Below the pieces are notes generated by a model. It was not told where the DNA came from, searched no databases, and worked only from the letters and a program-made list of their open reading frames with translations. DNA of 64,000 nt, taken from contig NZ_CP071129.1 of NCBI RefSeq assembly GCF_017220215.1, forward strand, positions 868,001-932,000, given 5' to 3'. Shown piece after piece: positions 16,904 to 25,900 of this stretch. How positions within the stretch are numbered: position 1 is the stretch's first letter; every line of letters begins with the position of its first letter. A program made the translations under genes and the position numbers. This DNA comes from Caballeronia sp. M1242 (GTDB lineage Bacteria > Pseudomonadota > Gammaproteobacteria > Burkholderiales > Burkholderiaceae).

Positions 16904-18772
16904 TCAAGAGTCTTCCGTCATGCCGACGGCAGGCTCTCGGCCGGCGGCGCTTCTCTGCGCGTGGGAGGGCTGGCCTGTCGCATGCGCCATCGCCTGCTCG
17001 TGCTTCATCAGGTTCATCCCCGTATGCACCAACGCGACGTGCGTAAACGCCTGCGGAAAATTGCCGACCATGCGCTTTGCCACCGTGTCGTATTCCTCGG
17101 CGAGCAGCCCGACATCGTTCGCGAGGCCGACGAGACGCTCGAACATCGCGTGCGCTTCGTCGATCCGTCCCTGCAACGCCAGGTTGTCCACCAGCCAAAA
17201 GCTACAAGCCAGAAACGTGCCTTCTCCGGGCGGCAGGCCGTCCGCTGTTTCCGTCGTGTGATAGCGCTTCACGAGACCATCGTGCGTCAAGTTGGTCTCG
17301 ATCGCATGTACGGTGGCGGTCACACGGGCATCGTCCGGCGGCAAAAAGCCGAGCAGCGGTATGAGGAGCAGGCTCGCGTCGAGTGCGTCGCCGTGATAGA
17401 CCTGCGTGAACGCGTTCAGTGTCGGATTCCAGCCTTTTTCGCAGACGTCGGCGTGAATGCGCGCGCGCATATCCCGCCAATGGTCGACCGGACCGGCCAG
17501 CGCGAACTGTTCGGCCGAACGGATGGCCCTGTCATACGCGACCCACGTCATGACCTTCGAGAAGGTGAAATGCTGTCGGCCGCCGCGCACTTCCCAGATG
17601 CCTTCGTCCGGCTGATCCCAGACCGTATCGAGATGTTGAAGCATCGTGCACTGGATGGACCACGCGGTTTCGTCGCTTTGCAGGCCGCCGACGCGCGCGA
17701 GATGCAGCGCGTTCATGACTTCGCCGTACACGTCGAGCTGCAACTGCTCGACCGCGCCGTTGCCCACGCGCACCGGCTGCGACCCCTCGTAGCCCGGCAG
17801 CCACGGAATCTCCCATTCGGCGAGCCGCCGCTCGCCCGCGATGCCGTACATGATCTGCACCTGCGACGGCGCGCCGGCCATGGCGCGGCCGAGCCACGCG
17901 CGCCATGCGCGGGCTTCGTCGTAGTAGCCGCCGCGCATCAGCGCGAGCAGCGTGATGGTGGCGTCGCGCAGCCAGCAGTAGCGGTAGTCCCAGTTGCGCG
18001 CGCCGCCGAGCTGCTCGGGCAGCGACGTCGTCGGCGCGGCCACGATGCCGCCTGTCGGCTCATAGGCCAGCGCCTTCAGCGTGATGAGCGAGCGGCGAAT
18101 GGCGCCCGCCCAGCGGCCGGCGAGTTGGCTCTTGCCGGACCACTCGCGCCAGTGATTTTCGGTGCGCGCGAGTTGCGTGTGCGGATCGTGCGCGGGCGGC
18201 AAGCGTAAATGCGACTGCGAATAACAGAGCGAGAAGGGCACGCGCTCGCCTTCGGTCACGTCGAAGCAGGCGGTCGTCCGCATGTTCTCGCCGACGAGTT
18301 CCACCGGCGTGCGCAGCACCGCGAGGTCCGGCCCGGCGATCGCGCGGATGCCGCTGTCGTTCGGCAGGCGGCTGACCCACGGCATCACCGATCCATAATC
18401 GAAGCGCAAAACGAGTTCCATCTTCATGCGCACGACGCCGCGCCGTCCGATCACGATGCGGACCAGTTCCGAATGACCGTTGCGCGACGGCATGAAATCG
18501 ACCACCGTCACGGCGCCCTGCGGCGTTTCGAAGTCCGTCTCCAGAATGAGTGTGTCGTCGCGATACCGGCGGCGCACGACCGGCGCTTCGCCGTCCGGCA
18601 TCGAGGGCGCGAGCAGCCATCTGCCATGCTCGGGCGTGCCGAGCAGCGCGGCGAAGCACGCGCCCGAATCGAAGCGCGGCCAGCAGAGCCAGTCGACGGA
18701 GCCGTCGCGGGAGACCAGGGCGGCGGTATGGCCATCGCCGATCATGGCGTAGTCTTCGATCAGAGCGGGCAT
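16904..18772 (-). CDS. Glycoside hydrolase family 15 protein (glucoamylase/trehalase-like)
   Basis: A 622-residue cytoplasmic protein, no signal peptide. The N-terminal beta-sandwich opens IEDYAMIGDGHTAALVSRDGS, and the (alpha/alpha)6 barrel carries NWDYRYCWLRDAT, the GH15 signature, then LDVYGEVMNAL and LAEEYDT-like segments near the C-terminus, where the general acid/base glutamates sit. In proteobacteria this subgroup is often linked to trehalose or alpha-glucan turnover, but no trehalose genes are adjacent. The ATG at 18772 is chosen as the start of the conserved domain; an in-frame ATG at 18862 adds a non-conserved head. Confidence 0.88.
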   Translation of the reverse strand: MPALIEDYAMIGDGHTAALVSRDGSVDWLCWPRFDSGACFAALLGTPEHGRWLLAPSMPDGEAPVVRRRYRDDTLILETDFETPQGAVTVVDFMPSRNGHSELVRIVIGRRGVVRMKMELVLRFDYGSVMPWVSRLPNDSGIRAIAGPDLAVLRTPVELVGENMRTTACFDVTEGERVPFSLCYSQSHLRLPPAHDPHTQLARTENHWREWSGKSQLAGRWAGAIRRSLITLKALAYEPTGGIVAAPTTSLPEQLGGARNWDYRYCWLRDATITLLALMRGGYYDEARAWRAWLGRAMAGAPSQVQIMYGIAGERRLAEWEIPWLPGYEGSQPVRVGNGAVEQLQLDVYGEVMNALHLARVGGLQSDETAWSIQCTMLQHLDTVWDQPDEGIWEVRGGRQHFTFSKVMTWVAYDRAIRSAEQFALAGPVDHWRDMRARIHADVCEKGWNPTLNAFTQVYHGDALDASLLLIPLLGFLPPDDARVTATVHAIETNLTHDGLVKRYHTTETADGLPPGEGTFLACSFWLVDNLALQGRIDEAHAMFERLVGLANDVGLLAEEYDTVAKRMVGNFPQAFTHVALVHTGMNLMKHEQAMAHATGQPSHAQRSAAGREPAVGMTEDS

Positions 18773-18959
18773 AGTGAGCGTGATTGTGCTGGCGGCGACG
18801 CGCCGCGAGGCAGAACGATTGGCGGTTATGTGGTCGCATTCTGCCGCATTCGCTTGGCGCAAGCAGAAAACCGGGCGCGTGCGGTGGCTCGCGAACCGTC
18901 CTGCGACCGCGCGCCGCGCCCGTTGGCGGAAAAGCGCTACCGAAGCGCCGATTAAACCG

Positions 18960-18989
18960 TTGTCACGCGTTTCGGCTGATGTTTAGAAT
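18960..18989 (+). promoter_or_regulatory. Sigma-70-type promoter of the small unknown gene
   Basis: TTGTCA at 18960-18965, an 18-base spacer and TAGAAT at 18984-18989, each one base from consensus. The leader to the ATG at 19107 is about 110 bases. Confidence 0.6.
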
Positions 18990-19000
18990 GGAAGCTAAAC
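18981..19000 (+). promoter_or_regulatory. Inverted repeat over the -10 element (possible operator)
   Basis: GTTTAG and CTAAAC, perfect 6-base arms with an 8-base spacer, cover the -10 element and the expected transcription start of the small unknown gene. The position fits a repressor site; the protein is unknown. Confidence 0.4.
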
Positions 19001-19106
19001 GTAACCGCGACGCGCGTCACTGCGCGCTCGGCTTCGTTTTCCCCTGTCGGCTTGCCGGGGCGGCCGGCATCATTCGTTGCTTTGCGTTTCGAGGAAAACC
19101 ATCACC

Positions 19107-19355
19107 ATGCTCAATCCGTCGAAAGCAGACTGCATCGCCATTCTTTCCGCTGCGAGCCGCGTGCGCGACAGCGACAACCTGCTTCCCCTCGATCACAAGC
19201 GCCTCGGCCTCTCCCGCAACGCGATGGACACGGCTGCCGCTTTTCTCACCGAACGAGGCTGTTTCAGCCGCTACAGCTTCGATATGAGCGGGCTGTCGGT
19301 CGGCGCGCTGTCGCTGCAAGGGCGTCTGCGTCTGGATCAGCTTGCAAACGGCTGA
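19107..19355 (+). CDS. Small conserved-looking hypothetical protein
   Basis: An 82-residue soluble protein I do not recognise. It has no signal peptide or membrane helix; the pattern is helical (ADCIAILSAASRVRDSD, then NAMDTAAAFLTERGCF) with two cysteines. The ATG at 19107 follows GAGGAAAA at a good distance, and a promoter with both elements lies about 110 bases upstream, so it is likely expressed. It stands alone between the GH15 and DUF3096 genes. Confidence 0.65.
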   Translation: MLNPSKADCIAILSAASRVRDSDNLLPLDHKRLGLSRNAMDTAAAFLTERGCFSRYSFDMSGLSVGALSLQGRLRLDQLANG

Positions 19356-19495
19356 ACGCCGTTGCCGGCCGCGCGCGTCCGAAGCGCGGCACCTTCCGCC
19401 ATCCATCACACACTGCGCACGCTCGCGGTTCTATCCGCGCGTGCGCCTTTTTGCGTTCGGCGCTCGGCGTACGGAACCGCGAGCGCGCATCGCCG

Positions 19496-19648
19496 TCACA
19501 AGTGTGTCGTGCCCGTGCCGAACAGTCCGATCAGCCCGATGACGATCAGGTAGATCGCCACGATGAAGTTGAGCAGGCGCGGCATGACGAGGATGAGGAT
19601 GCCCGCGATCAGCGAAACGAGCGGCCCGAGGCTTACGTGGATGTTCAT
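19496..19648 (-). CDS. DUF3096 family small membrane protein
   Basis: A 50-residue protein composed almost entirely of two hydrophobic stretches (about residues 8-25 and 28-45) joined by MPRLLNFIVA, the conserved core of DUF3096. The start ATG at 19648 is preceded by AAGGAG at a suitable distance. It is overlooked easily because it is so short. It is encoded on the strand opposite its neighbours and begins 180 bases before the lactonase gene, from which it diverges. Function unknown. Confidence 0.8.
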   Translation of the reverse strand: MNIHVSLGPLVSLIAGILILVMPRLLNFIVAIYLIVIGLIGLFGTGTTHL

Positions 19649-19827
19649 CGCATCAGCTCCTTTTGTTGGTTAGAGTGCTGTGGCGGGACGCAACGCGCGA
19701 CGCATCGACTCAGGCTTCGCGCGAGCGGTCCGCAACTTGCTCTCCACGCACCCCAGTCACGCCGGTCACGCGACGCCTGCGCGCGTGACATCCATAACAC
19801 GCAGCAAACAGTCGATGAGGAGGTCTC

Positions 19828-21156
19828 ATGCAACCGAGCCGTTCCTGCGCCGCGATGCGTGCGCTGTTGCAAGCGCCGCGCCCGCTCTTGCGCGCATGGC
19901 CCGCCCGCGCGAAGCCGGCGCGCTGGGCCAAAGGCGTGGCGCTCATGCTCTCTCTTGCCGCCGCGCAGTCGTTCGCGCAGACGGCCGGCAACGCGACGCC
20001 GTCGGCGACCGCCGCGAGCAGTAGCGCAACCGGCGCTGCAACGGGAAACTCGGGAGACGTATTCGACCTGCTCATCGGCACGTACACGGGCAGCGGGAAA
20101 AGCGAAGGCATCTACGTTTATCGTTTCGATGCGGGCAATGGCGAGCTCACGCGCATTGCATCGGCGCAGACGGTGAATCCGTCGTATCTCGTCGTCAGCC
20201 GCGATCGAAACTATGTCTACGCGGTGAACGAATTGCCGGGCGACAATGGCCCGGCGTCGCAGCGCGGCGGCGTGAGCGCGTTTCGCTTCGATCGCGCGAG
20301 CGGGCAGTTGAGCTTTCTGAACCGCGTGTCGGCGGACGGCAACGATCCGTGCTATCTCGCCATCTCGCCCGACGGCAAGTACTTGCTCACGGCCAACTAC
20401 TCGGTCGCGGCGAATCCGGGCGGCAGCTTCGCCGTGTTTCCGCTTTCCGCCGATGGACACGTCGGCACGTCGGTCTTGACCGTGCATCACGAAGGCAGCG
20501 GCCCCGTCAAAGGACGGCAGGACAACTCGCACGTGCATTCGACGGTCTTCTCGCCCGACGGCAAGTATCTTTTCGCGCAGGACCTGGGCGTCGACAAGGT
20601 GTTCGGCTATCGCTACACGCCGGACGGCAGCCGCGGTCTGTTCGGCCCGACCGAGTCGCGCTACACGCCGATCAAGCCGGGCTCCGGCCCGCGCCATCTG
20701 GTGTTCGACGCAAGCGGCAAGCACGCCTATCTGACGACCGAACTGAACGCTTCGGTCCTCGTCTTCGACTACGCCGACGGCAAGCTCACCGAAACGCAGT
20801 CCGTGCCGATGACCGCGCCGGGCTTCAAAGGCAAGATCGGCGGGGGCGCGCTGCACCTGTCGCAGGACGGGCGCTTTCTCTACGCGACGAATCGCGGCGA
20901 CGCGAATCAGCTCGTGGCATTTGCCGTCGATCCGGCCAACGGGCATCTGAAGCTGCTCAAACGCTATCCGACGCTCGGCAAGACGCCGCGCGAATTCGCC
21001 ATCGATCCGACCGGACGCTGGCTCGTCGTCGGCAATCAGGAGAGCGACAGCGCGTATTTCTTCCGCCGCGATCCGGCGACGGGCGAACTCGCGTCCGATC
21101 CCAAGCAGTTGTCGATCGGCTCGCCGGTCGACTTCAAATTCGTCTCGCCTTCGTGA
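19828..21156 (+). CDS. Exported lactonase-family beta-propeller protein
   Basis: A 442-residue protein of the 6-phosphogluconolactonase (YbhE/Pgl) seven-bladed propeller family. A long N-terminal region (about 50 residues) ends in a hydrophobic stretch and AQSFAQ, a probable signal peptide, followed by a Ser/Ala/Thr-rich linker to about residue 75. The propeller contains repeated ISPDGKYL, FSPDGKYLFAQD and DPTGRWLVVGNQ blades and the family motif LLIGTYTGSGKSEGIYVY. Export argues against a role in the cytoplasmic pentose phosphate pathway; it may open other lactones. Start supported by GAGGAGG upstream. Confidence 0.85.
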   Translation: MQPSRSCAAMRALLQAPRPLLRAWPARAKPARWAKGVALMLSLAAAQSFAQTAGNATPSATAASSSATGAATGNSGDVFDLLIGTYTGSGKSEGIYVYRFDAGNGELTRIASAQTVNPSYLVVSRDRNYVYAVNELPGDNGPASQRGGVSAFRFDRASGQLSFLNRVSADGNDPCYLAISPDGKYLLTANYSVAANPGGSFAVFPLSADGHVGTSVLTVHHEGSGPVKGRQDNSHVHSTVFSPDGKYLFAQDLGVDKVFGYRYTPDGSRGLFGPTESRYTPIKPGSGPRHLVFDASGKHAYLTTELNASVLVFDYADGKLTETQSVPMTAPGFKGKIGGGALHLSQDGRFLYATNRGDANQLVAFAVDPANGHLKLLKRYPTLGKTPREFAIDPTGRWLVVGNQESDSAYFFRRDPATGELASDPKQLSIGSPVDFKFVSPS

Positions 21157-21237
21157 GCTCATGACGAAGCGCCGCGCGGCATCTGACGCGTGGCGCCCCG
21201 GCGTCTTACCTTCACAGCGATGCGCGGTCCATCGACA

Positions 21238-21816
21238 ATGACAAAAAAAATAGCGGTCAGGGCAGTCACGGTTTCGTTGGCGAGCTTGTGCTTTACCACC
21301 GCGTTCGCGGCCCGAGCCGACGACACGCAATGCGATTTCAAGCGCGACTGGATGTCGTCGGCCTGCCAGCGAGTGATGCGCGTGGCGCGCGACGGCACCT
21401 GGGACCTCTATGTCACCGGCTACGGCTGGCACATCGACGGTTACACGAATCGCAGCGAGCTGAATCCGTGGTCGTGGGGCGGCGGCGCGGGCAAGCACTG
21501 GACCGACGCGGACGGCAACGAGGACGTGCTGTTCGCGTTCGCGTTCTCGGACTCGCATCACAACTTCGAACCGATAGGCGGCTATGCGCGGCAGTGGTTC
21601 ACGAAGCCGGTGCTGGGCGGCTTGCAAGCCGGCGGCGGCTTTTTCGCGGGCTTCACCGCGCGCTCGGACGTCGCGCACTATTTCCCGTTGCCGCTTGCGT
21701 TGCCCATCGGCTCGATCCGCTATAAGCGCGCGTCGCTGATGGGCACGTTCATTCCGCGCCTGCCCGGACTGAACGACGGCGACGTCGCCTTCTTCTGGGG
21801 ACGCTACGAGTTCTAG
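21238..21816 (+). CDS. pagP: Lipid A palmitoyltransferase PagP
   Basis: A 192-residue outer-membrane enzyme that moves palmitate from phospholipid to lipid A, changing outer-membrane permeability and immune recognition. A signal peptide (about residues 1-27, ending AARA|D) precedes the eight-stranded barrel. The catalytic triad is visible as His65 in YGWHIDGY and Asp105-Ser106 in FSDSHHNFEPIGGY, corresponding to His33, Asp76 and Ser77 of E. coli PagP. The start could also be an in-frame ATG at 21220; neither has a good ribosome site. In E. coli PagP is PhoPQ-controlled; no such site was identified here. Confidence 0.92.
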   Translation: MTKKIAVRAVTVSLASLCFTTAFAARADDTQCDFKRDWMSSACQRVMRVARDGTWDLYVTGYGWHIDGYTNRSELNPWSWGGGAGKHWTDADGNEDVLFAFAFSDSHHNFEPIGGYARQWFTKPVLGGLQAGGGFFAGFTARSDVAHYFPLPLALPIGSIRYKRASLMGTFIPRLPGLNDGDVAFFWGRYEF

Positions 21817-21919
21817 TACGATGGCCGGACGGCTCGCTTCATGCGAACGTGAAGTGGCATCGCATTGGGAATCGAAAGGTGTCCCGATCAATTTGTAAGG
21901 CAACAGCAGGGAAGCAACA

Positions 21920-22975
21920 TTGGATACGACCCGTACGCAGGACCCGGCCGAGCGCGCGCGCGCCGGTCACGACCAGCCGGCGCCGCCGGGATTCATCAGC
22001 GCGTTCGACTTCGCGGGCGGCGACGCGCTGCGGCTCTCGTGGGACGAGGCGCGCCTGGCCGTGGCGGGCGACGGCTTCACGTGGCTGCATCTTTCGGCCA
22101 ACGACGACACCGTGGAAAGCTGGCTCGAAGGCGTCACGTCGATGCCGGACGTTGCGCGAGAATTCCTGAACGGCGAGGACAAGCGGCCGCGCGTCCACAT
22201 GGGCGCGAACTTCGTGTACGGCGTGGTGGCGGACCTCGAACTCGTCGCGGCCGCGCCGGATGCTGCCTCGCCGGGCGTGCGCGAGGCCAATCGCGCGACG
22301 AGCGCGCTGCGCTTCTACGTCGACCGCCACCGCATGATTACCGTGCGGGCGCGTCCGCTGCAATCGACCGACCGTCTGCGCCACGCCGTGCTCGAAGGCG
22401 CGACGTTCCGCGATACCGTCGACCTCTTCGCGGGCCTGATTCGCGCGCTGAACGAGACCTTCGTCGATCGCATCGACGATATCGGCGACCGGCTCGACGA
22501 CGTGGAAGAGGGCGTGCTCGAGAACGGTCAGGGGAACTCGCGCGCGCATCTCGGCGACGTGCGGCGCAGGCTGGTCGAGGTGAAGCGCTTTATCGACCCA
22601 GAGCGCAACGCGCTGACGCAACTCGTCACGCGCCGTCTGGAATGGGCCGAGCCGCGTTCCATGGAGGCGCTCGTGCAGGCCATTCAGGTGCTGAACGGCC
22701 TGGGCGCGGGGCTGGAAGGACTCTATGAACGCGCGAAACTCTTGCAGGATGAAATCGCGGCGCTGCTCTCCGAGGACATCAACCGCAAGCTGCTGTGGCT
22801 CGCGATCATGTCTGCGCTCTTGATGCCCGCGACGCTTCTCACGGGCATCTTCGGCATGAATGTGGCGGGCTTGCCGGGCACGCACGATCCGGCGTCGTTC
22901 TGGATCGTCATCGGCGTGATGGCGGGCTGCGCCGCCATCACGATCTTCCTGCTGCGCAAGCTGCGCGTCTGGTGA
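21920..22975 (+). CDS. CorA/ZntB-family divalent cation transporter
   Basis: A 351-residue inner-membrane channel or transporter. Most of the protein is a soluble N-terminal domain with a long helix (about 200-290); two C-terminal helices follow, and the pore signature GMN is at residues 312-314 in TGIFGMNVAGLPG. The sequence between the helices and the GLPG loop resemble ZntB-type proteins, which carry zinc, but magnesium or cobalt is also possible. The start is a TTG at 21920 with AGGGAAG just upstream. It ends 16 bases before the convergent ftsK gene. Confidence 0.88.
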   Translation: MDTTRTQDPAERARAGHDQPAPPGFISAFDFAGGDALRLSWDEARLAVAGDGFTWLHLSANDDTVESWLEGVTSMPDVAREFLNGEDKRPRVHMGANFVYGVVADLELVAAAPDAASPGVREANRATSALRFYVDRHRMITVRARPLQSTDRLRHAVLEGATFRDTVDLFAGLIRALNETFVDRIDDIGDRLDDVEEGVLENGQGNSRAHLGDVRRRLVEVKRFIDPERNALTQLVTRRLEWAEPRSMEALVQAIQVLNGLGAGLEGLYERAKLLQDEIAALLSEDINRKLLWLAIMSALLMPATLLTGIFGMNVAGLPGTHDPASFWIVIGVMAGCAAITIFLLRKLRVW

Positions 22976-22991
22976 GGCGCTGATCTGAGGC

Positions 22992-25900
22992 TTAGTCGGC
23001 CGGGCCGGGCGGCGCGAGTACTTCGCGGTTGCCGTTGCTGCCCATCGGCGAGACGAGCCCGGCCGATTCCATCTGTTCGACGAGACGCGCGGCGCGGTTA
23101 TAGCCGATGCGCAACTGCCGTTGCACCGACGAAATCGACGCGCGCCGCGTGCGCACGACGAACGCGACGGCTTCATCGTAGAGCGGATCGGCTTCCGCAT
23201 CGGGCGTTTCGCCGAAGAGATCCTGCGAGCCGCCCTCGGGCGTCGGCCCAGACAGAATGCCTTCTTCGTACTCCGGCTCGCCGAACTGCTTCAGATACTC
23301 GACCACGCGATGCACTTCGTCGTCCGCGACGAACGCGCCGTGCACGCGCTGCGGATAGCCGGTGCCGGGCGGCAGGAACAGCATGTCGCCCGCGCCGAGC
23401 AGCGATTCGGCGCCCATCTGGTCGAGAATCGTGCGCGAATCGATCTTCGAGGACACCTGAAACGCCACGCGCGTCGGAATGTTCGCCTTGATGAGCCCGG
23501 TGATGACGTCCACCGACGGCCGCTGCGTGGCGAGAATCAGGTGGATGCCGGCGGCGCGCGCCTTTTGCGCGAGGCGGGCAATCAACTGTTCGATCTGCTT
23601 GCCGGCGACCATCATCAGATCCGCGAGCTCGTCGATCACGACGACGATCAGCGGCAGCGTCGAGAGCGGCTCCGGCGCGTCGGGCGTCAACGAGAACGGG
23701 TTCGTGAGCTTCTTGCCCGCGGCTTCGGTATTGCGCACCTTCTGGTTGAAGCCTTGCAGGTTGCGCACGCCGACGGCCGACATCAGCCGATAGCGCTTCT
23801 CCATTTCTCCGACGCACCAGTTGAGCGCGTTGGAGGCCAGCTTCATGTCGGTGACGACCGGCGCGAGCAGATGCGGAATGCCCTCGTAGACGGACAGTTC
23901 GAGCATCTTCGGGTCGATCATGATGAGGCGCACGTCCTCGGGCTTCGCCTTGAAGAGCAGCGAGAGGATCATCGCGTTGATGGCGACGGACTTCCCCGAG
24001 CCGGTCGTGCCCGCGACGAGCATGTGCGGCGCCTTCGCGAGATCGGTCACGACTGGATTGCCGACGATGTCCTTGCCCATCGCGATCGTAAGGTTCGACT
24101 TCGACGCGCGATACACGTCGTCTTCGAGAATCTCCGACAGGCGGATCATCTGCCGCCGCGCGTTCGGCAACTCGAGGCCCATGCAGGTCTTGCCGGGAAT
24201 CGTCTCGACGACGCGGATCGACGTGAGCCCGAGCCCGCGCGACAAATCCTTCATCAGCCCGACGATCTGGCTGCCGCGCACGCCGAGCGCCGGTTCCACT
24301 TCGAAGCGCGTGATGACCGGACCCGCCGACGCGCCCACCACCGTCACCGGCACCTTGAACTCCTGCAGGCGCTGTTCGATGAGTTGGCCGGTATCGGCTA
24401 GGCGTTCCTCAGAAACGGGCTCGACTTCGTCGGACGCGGGTTCGAGCAGATCGAGCGTCGGCAACTCGACGGCCGACGCTTGCGGCGCGTGGAATTCGAA
24501 CTCGGTCGGCGTGAAGCCGCGCAGCGGCTGACGCGGCTCGGGAGCGGCGGCGGGGCGCGTTTCCGCGATGGTTGCGCGCGTGGATGGCGCGTTGAATGCG
24601 GGGGGCGCGGGCGGCGTCTGCGGCTCGTGATCGAGCCAGGGCGGTGCTTCGTCGAACGACGGCTGCGGCTCGCCAGGCTCGGACAGCGAGCGGGGCAGCG
24701 GCGGCGGCAGGATGGGCGCCGAATCGAACGGGTAGTCCGGTCGGTCCGGCACTGTAGCGGGTTCGAAGGGCGGTTCTTTGCGCTTTTCTAGCGGTGGCGG
24801 GCTCGCAGGCATCGGCCGGGCATCTCGCGAGACGTCAACGCTGGAAGAGGGCGCGAAGTCCTGCGCGCTTGCGTGTGGCGCGACGGCCTCCGGCGCGCCG
24901 TTCGGCGAGGCGGGGGCGGTGGTTGCGGTCACGATTGCGCCCATGCCCGGGCGCGCGGGCTCGTCGGCCAGCGGTTCGCGCATCAGCCATGACGGCGCGT
25001 GCGGCTCGCGTTCGGCATCGGAGCGTGCTTCAAGCGTGGCCGGTGGCTCAGGGACGATGTGCGCCGGCGATATTGCCGCTGGTTCCATGCTTGGAGCGTC
25101 GGCGGGCGGTTCTGCGCCATGCCCAACCGCGGTCACCGTGGACGCTTTCCATGACGGCGCTTGCGACTCACGTTTGGCATCGGGGCGTGCTTCGGGCGTC
25201 GCCGGTGCCTCAGGAACGATGTGCGCCGGCGATGTTGCCGCCGGTTCCATGCTTGGCACGCCGGCGTGTGGTTCTGCGCCACGCCCGACCGCGGTCGCCG
25301 TAGACGCTTTCCATGACGGCGCGTGCGGCTCACGTTCGGCATCGGAGCTTGCTTGGAGGGTGGCCGGTGCGTCAGGGACGATGCGCGCCGGCGACGTTGC
25401 CGCCGGTTCCATGCTTGGCGCATTAGCAGAGGAGGGCGGTTCTGCCGCATGCCCGGCCGCAGTCGCCGTCGACACTTTCCATGACGGCGCGTGCGGCTCA
25501 CGTTCGACATCGGGGCGTGTTTCGAAAGTGGCCGGTGCGTCAGGGATGATGTGCGCCGGCAATGTTGCCGCCGGTTCCATCATTGGCGGGTCGGCAGGGG
25601 AGAGCGGTTCTGCGCCATGCCCGGGCGCGGTCGCTGTCGACTCCGCTGTGGCGGGCGTCGGCGCAGCCGCAGGCTCGCTCGACGGTCGTCGCTCGCCGAG
25701 CCTCTTGGTCGCGGCGACGTCGCTGATAGACGCGTGGACGGCTTCGTGCGATGCCGGCGTTTGCGCGAGCGACGAAGCGGCGGTCGCTTGCTCCAGCGCG
25801 TCGGCCGGGGCCTCGTCGACTCGAGATTTGTCTTTGTCGGTCACGCCTCGGCTATCCGCGGCTGGCTCAGAAGCGGCGCGCGCGTCGACGACTGCTGATT

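Larger units (their letters stand above)
18773..19106. other. Divergent intergenic region with promoter and palindrome
   Basis: About 330 bases between the GH15 gene (minus) and a small unknown gene (plus). It holds a promoter at 18960-18989 and an operator-like inverted repeat at 18981-19000. No coding frame is convincing. Confidence 0.45.

Noticed and set aside
24985..25645. Possible CRISPR-like array
   Set aside because: The units are long, imperfect, in frame with ftsK and translated; there are no spacers.
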